In this document: positions 20,541-27,760 of the stretch, one piece after another
Position numbering within the stretch: the stretch's first letter is position 1
Layout: each line of letters starts with the position of its first letter
NCBI RefSeq assembly: GCF_015207665.1
Contig: NZ_JADEWL010000030.1
Coordinates: forward strand, 1-55,287
From: Plectonema cf. radiosum LEGE 06105
Lineage (GTDB): Bacteria; Cyanobacteriota; Cyanobacteriia; Cyanobacteriales; Nostocaceae
DNA length: 55,287 nt
Direction: 5' to 3'
Made by a program: the position numbers and the translations under genes
Notes under the pieces: generated by a model
Database searches by the model: none
The model's input: the letters and a program-made list of their open reading frames with translations, nothing else
What the model was told of the DNA's origin: nothing

Positions 20541-20683
20541 CACGACTTACGTAAAACGAGTATGAAAGTAGCAGTAATTCATGAATTACCCTGGTAGTTT
20601 GGCGGGACAGAAACTGACACCACCATCTGGACTCACCGCTACGCAATAATCAATTTTTGACTAACATATTGCCTAAGTCCTAC
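20541..20683. mobile_element. MITE-like element with AATTCATGAATT core, copy 1
   Basis: The left end CACGACTTACGTAAAA and right end TTGCCTAAGTCCTA are imperfect inverted repeats. Inside lies AGTAATTCATGAATTACC, nearly a perfect palindrome. The same core and similar ends recur at 33629-33735. No transposase is encoded. By chance the core plus flank also reads MKVAVIHELPW before a stop, resembling a GT4 start. Confidence 0.5.
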
Positions 20684-20794
20684 TAAACTAAAAGTTTAGT
20701 AACTGCCAATACAAGTAGTTGTGCAAAATTAATTAGACATTGCGAAACGTTGAGACAACCTTAACTGAATGGTTTTTATCTGTAAAATAAGAGT

Positions 20795-20809
20795 CTGAGA
20801 CAGTCTCAG
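20795..20809 (+). promoter_or_regulatory. Inverted repeat CTGAGAC-A-GTCTCAG, possible operator
   Basis: A perfect 7-1-7 inverted repeat lies 53 bases upstream of the flippase ATG at 20863. Size and symmetry suit a dimeric helix-turn-helix regulator. No regulator gene is adjacent, so the binding protein is unknown. Confidence 0.4.
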
Positions 20810-20862
20810 TTGGATAATTCAACCCCAAAGTGAACTTCCATAGATATAGATTTCTAACAGTT

Positions 20863-22203
20863 ATGACATCTTTGAAAAAGCTTGCTTACCGGGGTGCAAT
20901 CTGGACAATTCTGGGTTATGGAATGAGTCAAGTAGTTCGCTTCGGTGGTAATTTGGTTCTGACTCGCTTATTGGTTCCAGAATTTTTTGGCTTAATGGCT
21001 ATTGTAAATACTTTAAGGATGGGTATAGAGTTATTCTCTGATATTGGTATTTCTCAAAGTATTGTTAGTAGCAAACGCGGAGATGAACCTGATTTTTTAG
21101 ATACTGCTTGGACGTTACAGATAATTCGCGGTTGGATAATCTGGTTATTTTGTCTAGTTTTGGCATTCCCGGTTGCTTCATTTTATGAGGAAGACCGTTT
21201 ACTTTGGTTAATACCAATTGTAGGTTTATCTTCAGTATTCGATGGGTTTAGTTCAAGCAGTATTTTAACCTTAATGCGTCGCATAGATTTGAAAAAATCT
21301 ACTTTGTTTGAGTTGAGTGTCCAAGTCTTTACTTTAGTTTGTTTGATAGGATGGGCTTCGTTTAATCCGAGTATTTGGGCATTAACATTTGGGTTGCTGC
21401 TAGGTGCTATATATAAAATGGTCGGTAGCCATTTTTTAATCTCTGGATATCGAAATCGCTTTGTTTGGGATAAGGATGCAGTAAAGGAGATTCTGTCTTT
21501 TGGTAAATGGATGTTTATGTCATCAGCCTTAATGTTTGCATCCGAGCAAAGTGACCGTTTAATTTTAGGTAAACTGCTTTCTTTTGAGTTGCTCGGAGTT
21601 TATACAATTGCTTATACTTTAGCGAGTTTACCTCGTCAGGTAATCAAGCAACTCAGCTATAAAGTCATTTTTCCGGCGATTTCTAACCAAACACAATTAC
21701 CTCGTTCAATCCTGCGAGAAAAAATTATCAGTCAGCGTAGAGTTTTACTGCTCGGTTGTGCTGTTTTATTAGCAGCTTTAGTCGCTGTAGGTGATTTACT
21801 TATCGCTACACTTTATGACGATAGATACGCACAAGCAATATGGATGATGCCGATTTTATGCGGTGGTATTTGGTTTTCGCTGTTATTTTATACAATTAGT
21901 CCTGCTTTGTTAGCGATTGGCAAACCTTTATATTTGGCTCAAAGTAACTTAGCTCGATTTATGATGATTGGATTAGGTTTGCCGTTAGTATATTATAGCT
22001 TTGGTTTAATCGGCGCAATGATTGTAATTGCCCTTGGTGATTTACCTTTATACTTTGTGAATTTATATGGACTTTGGCGGGAAAGACTTTCTTGTATTGC
22101 CCAGGATATTCAAATAACTATATTCTATATTGCAGTCTTGGCATTGTTTTTATATATAAGATATTTTTTAGGTTTCGGAATTCCGATTCAAACAATTCCT
22201 TAA
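20863..22203 (+). CDS. Wzx-like oligosaccharide flippase
   Basis: Polytopic protein of 446 residues with about twelve to fourteen hydrophobic segments, of the MVF/PST polysaccharide exporter group (WzxC-like). The family start pattern is plain: LKKLAYRGAIWTILGYGMSQVVRFGGNLVLTRLLVPEFFGLMAIV, followed by a conserved acidic region FSDIGISQSIV. It should flip undecaprenyl-linked repeat units across the inner membrane for polymerisation by the Wzy-like protein. I start at the ATG at 20863; a GTG at 20830 is in frame but adds residues without family support. First gene after the 1 kb gap. Confidence 0.88.
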   Translation: MTSLKKLAYRGAIWTILGYGMSQVVRFGGNLVLTRLLVPEFFGLMAIVNTLRMGIELFSDIGISQSIVSSKRGDEPDFLDTAWTLQIIRGWIIWLFCLVLAFPVASFYEEDRLLWLIPIVGLSSVFDGFSSSSILTLMRRIDLKKSTLFELSVQVFTLVCLIGWASFNPSIWALTFGLLLGAIYKMVGSHFLISGYRNRFVWDKDAVKEILSFGKWMFMSSALMFASEQSDRLILGKLLSFELLGVYTIAYTLASLPRQVIKQLSYKVIFPAISNQTQLPRSILREKIISQRRVLLLGCAVLLAALVAVGDLLIATLYDDRYAQAIWMMPILCGGIWFSLLFYTISPALLAIGKPLYLAQSNLARFMMIGLGLPLVYYSFGLIGAMIVIALGDLPLYFVNLYGLWRERLSCIAQDIQITIFYIAVLALFLYIRYFLGFGIPIQTIP

Positions 22204-22547
22204 CTATTATTAATTAGTTATCAATTTTTAAGATAAGTTCAGTTTTATTGAGAATTTATGATGAAAATGTAAGATAAAGATAAATAATTTTTAATAACAC
22301 GTAATATGAAGCTACTCTCAAATCTAAAACTAAGGTTTAATCTACCTTAACCACATTTCTCACAAACAAGAAGGAAGTTGGAAGTAGTAGTGAGTAGTGG
22401 GAAAATCAATCCGTCATTCAACGCTTACCACTTACTTGTGAGAAATCCAGGTTTAGTGTCTAAAAAATAAATTAGTTCATCTTCATAAATCATCAGTCTG
22501 AGAACAAAAAATTTCGAGTTTGTCAAGTTTTTTCGGAGTAATATATC
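22204..22547. other. Spacer with MITE-like inverted repeat
   Basis: No gene is seen. ATTTCTCACAA at about 22352-22362 is matched by TTGTGAGAAAT near 22437-22447, with further partial symmetry outside (CTAAACCT-like arms). This suggests a roughly 110-base palindromic element without coding capacity. It may also hold the promoter of the next glycosyltransferase. Confidence 0.4.
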
Positions 22548-23888
22548 ATGATAATGGCAAAAATTGGCAGCCACAAAAAACCATTGCAAGTAGTATTAGT
22601 AGCAGAAAATGTATCTCGTAGGATGGGTGGTGAATCTGGCAAAAATTTGTATTATTTCCATCTATTTCAGGAACGTGGAATTGATTTACAGGTAGTTTGT
22701 CACGCAAGAGTTAGAGAGGAACTTCGTCAGGAATTTCCTCAAGATGAAGATTTTGATAAATTTCATTTTATTGAAGATAATTGGTTGCAAAAAACTATTT
22801 GGCGAATTGGTAAATTATTTTCCTATAGAATCGAAGATTTAATATTTTTACAAATGGTGCATTGGATTACTCAAATCCGCGCTCGAAAAGTGGTGAAAGA
22901 ACTGATTAAAGAACAAGATATTGATATCGTATTTCAGCCTTCGCCAATTACGCCTAAAGGATTAAACTTCATGTACGATATGGGCGTACCAGTAGTACTC
23001 GGTCCTTTAGCTGGTGGTGTTGATTTTCCTCCGGCTTTTAGTTATTTGGATTCTAAATTTACTGTGGTGTCGGTAATTTTAGGAAGACTATTTTCTAATA
23101 TTTTACATCAATTTGTACCGGGTAAATTAAAAGCAGAAACCTTAATTGTTGCCAATCCTCTCACTAAAGAATCATTACCAACTGGATGTAAAGGAAAGAT
23201 TTATCAAGTGATTGAGTGTGGAGTTGATTTAGATATTTGGCAACCAAGAGAACAGCCAGAGATTAATCCTGAAAAACCAGTTCATTTTGTTTATTTAGGT
23301 CGTTTTGTTGATTGGAAAGGAATTACATTTTTGATTGATGCTTTTAAACAAGTCGCTGAAAAAACCAACGCCGTTTTAGAATTAGTTGGAGACGGAGAAT
23401 TACGCCAAGAATTAGAAAAGCAAGTTGTCGAATTAGGTTTAGAAAATAACGTTAAATTTCGCGGTTGGATGAAACGGGAACAAGCATCAAAATTGCTTTG
23501 TGAATGTGATGTTTTTGTCATGCCTTCTTTACGAGAAGCCGGTGGTAATGCGGTTTTAGAAGCGATGGCATTAGGATTACCTGTAATTGCCACAAAATGG
23601 GCAGGTCCTGCAAATACGTTACATCCTGATTGTGGTATTTGGGTAGAACCGACTTCCATTGAAACTTTTGTTGATGGCTTTGCACAAGCGATGATTAAAC
23701 TTGCTAATTCACCTCAATTACGTCGTCAAATGGGTGAAGCTGGTCCCAAACGAGTACGTACTAACTATTTTGATTGGGATTCAAAAGTAGATAGAATAAT
23801 TGAAATTTTCTACGAAACTCTTTCGCAAAAACCTGAATCTCAAAAACCTTGGCAAACTCGCAAATTAACTACTGAAACTTATAGTTAA
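22548..23888 (+). CDS. Glycosyltransferase family 4
   Basis: GT-B transferase of 446 residues. The N-terminal domain begins PLQVVLVAENVSRRMGGESGKN, with the Gly-rich acceptor loop. PITPKGLNFMYDMGVPVVLGPLAGGVDFPPAF near 145-175 is typical of a subgroup common in cyanobacterial exopolysaccharide loci. The donor domain has VYLGRFVDWKGI near 248 and EX7E in SLREAGGNAVLEAMALGLPVIATKW near 327-350. Start ATG at 22548, with a second in-frame ATG six bases on. Its C-terminal GPKRVRTNYFDWDSKVDRIIEI resembles the GT4 tail left in the pseudogene at 10050-10346, so the two may derive from a duplicated ancestor. Confidence 0.9.
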   Translation: MIMAKIGSHKKPLQVVLVAENVSRRMGGESGKNLYYFHLFQERGIDLQVVCHARVREELRQEFPQDEDFDKFHFIEDNWLQKTIWRIGKLFSYRIEDLIFLQMVHWITQIRARKVVKELIKEQDIDIVFQPSPITPKGLNFMYDMGVPVVLGPLAGGVDFPPAFSYLDSKFTVVSVILGRLFSNILHQFVPGKLKAETLIVANPLTKESLPTGCKGKIYQVIECGVDLDIWQPREQPEINPEKPVHFVYLGRFVDWKGITFLIDAFKQVAEKTNAVLELVGDGELRQELEKQVVELGLENNVKFRGWMKREQASKLLCECDVFVMPSLREAGGNAVLEAMALGLPVIATKWAGPANTLHPDCGIWVEPTSIETFVDGFAQAMIKLANSPQLRRQMGEAGPKRVRTNYFDWDSKVDRIIEIFYETLSQKPESQKPWQTRKLTTETYS

Positions 23889-23895
23889 ATATTCT

Positions 23896-24112
23896 CAGAA
23901 GTCGGGTTTTTATCAAATTTATTCGCCTGTTACAGATACTTATTCTAAAAACCCGACTTATATACCCAACCAGAATCGCTATATAAGCCAGGATTTTTGA
24001 CAATAAAGTCCAACAATTCGTTAGTTATAAATGCTAGTAAGTATTCTTTTGATAGAGGAATTTATATTTTATTAAATTAAGCAACCAAAGAGCAAAAATG
24101 TTATTCAATTAA
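23896..24112. repeat. Direct repeat, left copy, flanking the glycosyltransferase at 24134
   Basis: About 217 bases starting with the AGAAGTCGGGTTTTT palindrome (23898-23961) and ending near GAGCAAAAATGTTATTCAAT. The same order of blocks recurs at 25224-25420: palindrome arm, CTACAGATACTT-like block, GGATTTTT.ACAATAAA.TCCAACAATT.GTTAGTTA, then TTTTTGATAGAGGAA and TATATTTTATTAAAT. Confidence 0.8.
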
Positions 24113-24133
24113 AAAACTATCTTATTCCAATAA

Positions 24134-25204
24134 ATGAGTTGGAAATACAGAATGACATATCATTTAGCTCTCAGCAGTTGTTTTGATCTGGAAAATATCA
24201 AACAAGATGCTCAGACTGGTAAACGTCCCGCTCATGTAATATTCGATATTATTAGACTTTTAAATGCAAAAATTCATCAACCAACTCAAGATTTTTTATT
24301 ACCAATAGATTTAGTATATGAAAAGATTATCGGGTCTAAACATCATTGGTCTTTAGCGCGTAAATTATCATCGAAATTAGCTAAAAGTGATATAATATTT
24401 TGCACTGACGAGTCCGTAGGATTACCGATTGCTACACTCTGCGGAGAAAGAGAATGCGGACCAAAAGTAGTTGTGTTTGTCCATAACCTCAACAGACTGC
24501 GAGGACGTTTTGCTTTGAACTTATTGGGGATAAAAAAACGCATTCATTTATTGATGACAGCCAGTCAAGAGCAAGCCGATTTTCTACGGGATTATTTAAA
24601 ACCTGAAAATCGTGTTTGCTTGTTTCCCTGTCAATCTACAGATGCATCATTCTTTACTCCAAAACTTGCTACACCAAATAAATCTCGTCCGTTGATTGTT
24701 AGTGGAGGTTTGGAGCAACGGGATTATCGAACTTTAGCACGAGCAACGAAATCTCTTAATGTTGACGTGAAAATTAGCGCTACATCTTCAATTCATACTG
24801 TGAATGCGCGGACTTTTCCCAAAGTTATTCCTGCAAATATGTCCTATCGCGACTATGACTGGAATTCCTTAGTACAGCTTTACTGTGATGCCGACATTGT
24901 AGCAATTATACTTTACCCAAACAATTTTCAAGCTGGTTTATCCACTTTATTTGAAGCACTTGCTTGTCGGAAGCCAGTTATAATTACCCGTGCGTCAGGA
25001 ATTATCCAAGAACTCATTGATGCAAAAGTGGTTTTAGGTGTTAATCCCGGTGATTATGAAGGCTTACATCAAGCAATTAACAGTCTATTATCAAATCATA
25101 AACAGGGTGAAGCAATGGCTCAAAGGGGTTATCTGCTAGTACATGAGCAACACAATCATCATGTTTATGTCAAAGCTTTGGTTGAGCAATTGAGGAATAT
25201 TTAA
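24134..25204 (+). CDS. Glycosyltransferase, GT4-like, flanked by direct repeats
   Basis: A 356-residue protein with GT-B architecture. The N-terminal half holds FCTDESVGLPIATL and VVVFVHNLNRLRGR (near 95-130), then ASQEQADFL. The C-terminal half begins PLIVSGGLEQRDYRTL near 193 and contains an EX7E-like segment FQAGLSTLFEALACRKPVIITRASG near 275-300. Similarity to standard GT4 enzymes is weaker than for its neighbours, but fold and EX7E position agree. ATG at 24134 or 24152. It is enclosed by an approximately 200-base direct repeat, so recombination between the copies would delete or circularise it. Likely transfers a sugar in exopolysaccharide synthesis; substrate unknown. Confidence 0.75.
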   Translation: MSWKYRMTYHLALSSCFDLENIKQDAQTGKRPAHVIFDIIRLLNAKIHQPTQDFLLPIDLVYEKIIGSKHHWSLARKLSSKLAKSDIIFCTDESVGLPIATLCGERECGPKVVVFVHNLNRLRGRFALNLLGIKKRIHLLMTASQEQADFLRDYLKPENRVCLFPCQSTDASFFTPKLATPNKSRPLIVSGGLEQRDYRTLARATKSLNVDVKISATSSIHTVNARTFPKVIPANMSYRDYDWNSLVQLYCDADIVAIILYPNNFQAGLSTLFEALACRKPVIITRASGIIQELIDAKVVLGVNPGDYEGLHQAINSLLSNHKQGEAMAQRGYLLVHEQHNHHVYVKALVEQLRNI

Positions 25205-25223
25205 CACTCCCAGAAGCGCGATC

Positions 25224-25420
25224 GCAGAAGTCGGGTTTTGATTAAATTTGTTAGGGTGCTACAGATACTTCATTCAAGCAGAATCCCTATGCCGGGATTT
25301 TTACAATAAAATCCAACAATTTGTTAGTTAAAAATGCTGCCAAATATTTTTTTGATAGAGGAAATTATATTTTATTAAATGAAAGAACAAAAAGGCAAAA
25401 ATGATCGTAATATTCAATAA
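25224..25420. repeat. Direct repeat, right copy, flanking the glycosyltransferase at 24134
   Basis: This copy matches 23896-24112 along most of its length but has lost the right arm of the palindrome (AAAACCCGACTTAT). Its last bases overlap the stop end of the CNNM/CorC gene on the other strand. Start-to-start distance between copies is about 1.33 kb. Confidence 0.8.
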
Positions 25421-26748
25421 ATGGCTTCACTATTTTGGGATGCATTCTCCATTTGTATGGGGGTAATGAGAACTTTATCCACCCGTTTACCGTCCATATC
25501 CATTACTTCAAACCGAAATCCACCCCATTCAAAATATTCGCCTGCTTTTGGTATGCGTTTGAGAAAAGTAATTATAAATCCACCAAGAGTATAATAAATA
25601 CCTGTTTCTTCTTGAGCTAGTGATTTTTTATCGAGCAAATCTTTGAGTTCGTCGGTTGAAAGCAAACCATCAACTAATAAAGAACCATCTTCACGGCGAA
25701 CTATCATTGGTTCTTCTAAATCTTCTTTGGCAGTAATATCGCCAATTACTGCTTCGAGTATGTCATTAAGCGTTAACAAACCTTCGATATTTCCATATTC
25801 ATCTGTAATCAGGGCCATATGTATGCCCGTTCGTTTAAATTCTTCTAAAATCTTCAAAGCTGACATATTTTCGGGAACAAATAGGGGTGGTTGAATCATC
25901 GTTTCGAGGTTGATTTCTTCTTTTGTAAGACGCTTCGAGAGAAAACGACTACCACGCAAGATTCCCAAACAGTTGTCTAAACTTTCTTTAGCCACAGGAA
26001 AACGGGAATGGTTACTTTCCCTAACCAAAATTTCTAATTCTTCTAATGGTGCATCAATATTAAGCCAGGTAATATCTAATTTCGGAGTCATTAGGGTTTT
26101 GATGCGGCGATCGCCTAAACGAAATACTCGTTCAACCATTTCCTGTTCGGATTCCTCAAAGGTTCCCGACTCTGTAGCTTGTTGAATTAGTACTTTGATT
26201 TCTTCTTCGCTCATTGCCTGTTCTTCAGAAGCATAAATGCCCAAAATATTCAACAATGTATCTGTGGAAAAAGTGAGAATACGTACCAATGGAGCTACGA
26301 TCGCCGAGAGCAATCGCATGGGTTTTGCGATCGTGCAGACTATTTGTTCGGGACTATTTAATGCCACCCGTTTGGGCATCAGTTCCCCAATCACTAAAGA
26401 AAGATAAGTAATAATAGTCACTACAATAACGACACTAACACCTTCGCTATAAGGCTTGAGTGCAGGGATTGTATCGAATACAGACTTTAAGCGTTGAGCT
26501 AGGGTTGCTCCACCTACAGCGCCACTAAGAATACCAATTAATGTAATACCAATTTGCACTGTAGAAAAAAAATCATTAGGGGAGTTAGCTAGTCTCAATG
26601 CAGCTTTTGCTTTGGAGTTTCCTCGGTTTGCCATCTGTTCAAGTCGGACTTTCCGAGCAGAGATGACAGCAATTTCAGAACCTGAAAATATACCGTTAGC
26701 AATAATAAGTATAAATATAAGAAAAACTTCCGTGGCGATGGCTGACAT
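25414..26748 (-). CDS. CNNM/CorC-HlyC family membrane protein (DUF21-CBS-CorC)
   Basis: Membrane protein of 444 residues in the family of CNNM/CorC magnesium and cobalt efflux-associated transporters, annotated in older work as hemolysins. Domains in order: DUF21 with three or four membrane helices (about 1-190; FSGSEIAVISARKVRLEQ near 22), a pair of CBS domains (about 205-335; LMTPKLDITWLN and LITDEYGNIEGLLTLNDILEAVIGD are typical), and the CorC_HlyC domain (about 350-435; REDGSLLVDGLLSTDEL). The CBS pair in relatives binds ATP and Mg2+. The 3' end touches the right direct repeat. The long leader upstream may be regulatory. Confidence 0.9.
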   Translation of the reverse strand: MSAIATEVFLIFILIIANGIFSGSEIAVISARKVRLEQMANRGNSKAKAALRLANSPNDFFSTVQIGITLIGILSGAVGGATLAQRLKSVFDTIPALKPYSEGVSVVIVVTIITYLSLVIGELMPKRVALNSPEQIVCTIAKPMRLLSAIVAPLVRILTFSTDTLLNILGIYASEEQAMSEEEIKVLIQQATESGTFEESEQEMVERVFRLGDRRIKTLMTPKLDITWLNIDAPLEELEILVRESNHSRFPVAKESLDNCLGILRGSRFLSKRLTKEEINLETMIQPPLFVPENMSALKILEEFKRTGIHMALITDEYGNIEGLLTLNDILEAVIGDITAKEDLEEPMIVRREDGSLLVDGLLSTDELKDLLDKKSLAQEETGIYYTLGGFIITFLKRIPKAGEYFEWGGFRFEVMDMDGKRVDKVLITPIQMENASQNSEAIY

Positions 26749-26769
26749 TTTATAATACCTAATGTTCTT

Positions 26770-26925
26770 GCATAGCAGTTCTTAATTCAATTTGCAATTG
26801 ATTTGCTAAGGTGAAGCTTAGCATGGTTCTGGAAGTATTTCGAGGGACGATAGCTACACTCCATAACTTTACGGAGGGACAAACCCCTTTGCGGTTTCTT
26901 CGGAGAGCAGATTGAAAAATACCTT
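26770..26925 (-). promoter_or_regulatory. Structured leader upstream of the CNNM/CorC gene
   Basis: Read on the minus strand, three hairpins lie in a row before the start codon: AAACC-GCAAAGG-GGTTT, CTCC-10 bases-GGAG, and GCTAAG-CTTCAC-CTTAGC. The block is GC-richer than the AT-rich sequence around it. It does not match the M-box, yybP-ykoY or ykkC consensus as I remember them. It could be an untested cis-acting RNA or a dispersed repeat. Confidence 0.35.
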
Positions 26926-27051
26926 CAATATTAAGCTTGAAGAATTATTTTTCTACTTTTTGAGTATATTTTTTCTTCAAGTATAATAGACACATTCTTT
27001 TTTAATGGATAAATCACGTTGATTAAATGTTAACATTCGCTTCAGGTATTT

Positions 27052-27561
27052 TTAAGAGGATGTTTTAAAATCACCATGTAAAATCGGCATAGTAAACAAC
27101 CCCCAAGCTAAACCTGTAATCAATCCAAAGGGTACGACTACCAAATTGTCAAAACTCCACCAACCTAAAATTTGCGCCGCCATTTCCAGAGGATATGCCA
27201 TCATCAATACAGTTGAAAACGCAGCACCATTCCAACCATATTGATGCAGCCAATAGGAAGCTTTTCCATTATCCGTAAGATATAATAATCGAGTAATAAA
27301 TAAACCCATTACAGTTCCGTAACAGCGCATACATACAGCCATGATCAAGGGTGATGCTAATTCAATTCCCATCTGGGGTTGGGGACAGACATGATGACCC
27401 ATAAAATAAATTATCTGGGCGATTTGAGGTAAAATTGGCAACCCAGACGCGGCAAGAAAAGGAGCTGCGATCGGTCCGATTACCATTCCTGTAAGTAGGA
27501 AGTCGGCGATAAAACTTACGGGGTTGATTTGGAGTTGTTTGTTGGAAATTGTTAGCTGCAT
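27052..27561 (-). CDS. DUF2085 family predicted membrane protein
   Basis: A 169-residue protein with four or five hydrophobic segments. The DUF2085 pattern is present: HHVCPQPQ followed some 20 residues later by AVCMRCYGTVMGL, giving a His-x-Cys and CxxC set that could bind metal or heme on the membrane surface. Function of the family is unknown. I start at the ATG at 27561 (MQLTISNKQLQ); a TTG 21 bases upstream is in frame. Located between the CNNM/CorC gene and agrE on the same strand, with 180 bases or more on either side, so probably separate transcription. Confidence 0.8.
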   Translation of the reverse strand: MQLTISNKQLQINPVSFIADFLLTGMVIGPIAAPFLAASGLPILPQIAQIIYFMGHHVCPQPQMGIELASPLIMAVCMRCYGTVMGLFITRLLYLTDNGKASYWLHQYGWNGAAFSTVLMMAYPLEMAAQILGWWSFDNLVVVPFGLITGLAWGLFTMPILHGDFKTSS

Positions 27562-27725
27562 TTGATATGAGTACCCGTGCAAAATTAATTTAACATTTCG
27601 TTTGGATAGGGAATAGGGAAAAGGGAACAGGGAACATTTATATAACTGAGCAGTAAAGATACAATTAATGAAAGCTTACCTACTTATAAATTAATTGGTT
27701 ATAAAATTGCAAATTTTTTAGATTT

Positions 27726-27753
27726 TAGAGACGCTCATAGTATCGCGTCTCTA
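27726..27753. terminator. Perfect hairpin after agrE (GAGACGC family)
   Basis: TAGAGACGC and GCGTCTCTA form a perfect 9-base stem just after the agrE stop. It is one of three palindromes with a GACG core in this window (others near 44085 and 48019), all placed at 3' ends of genes. Likely a dispersed cyanobacterial hairpin that also serves as a transcript end; no strong U-run follows. Confidence 0.55.
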
Positions 27754-27760
27754 CATTTCC

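Larger units (their letters stand above)
19803..20862. other. 1 kb gene-free gap inside the exopolysaccharide locus
   Basis: No open frame of credible length is present on either strand. The stretch 19850-20000 is less AT-rich and may be decayed coding sequence. The region contains a MITE-like element (20541-20683), a palindrome ACTAAAC..GTTTAGT around 20682-20700, and an inverted repeat just upstream of the flippase (20795-20809). It separates the minus-strand block from the flippase and must contain promoters for both directions. Confidence 0.55.

Noticed and set aside
20561-20660. GT4-like start MKVAVIHELPW after an ATG
   Set aside because: It stops after 11 residues, and the coding-like part coincides with the palindromic core shared with 33671-33688, where there is no such reading. 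A decayed glycosyltransferase is not fully excluded.
26770-26925. Known metal riboswitch (M-box or yybP-ykoY) before CNNM
   Set aside because: The hairpins are present, but the conserved loop sequences of those classes are not seen; kept only as an unassigned structured leader.
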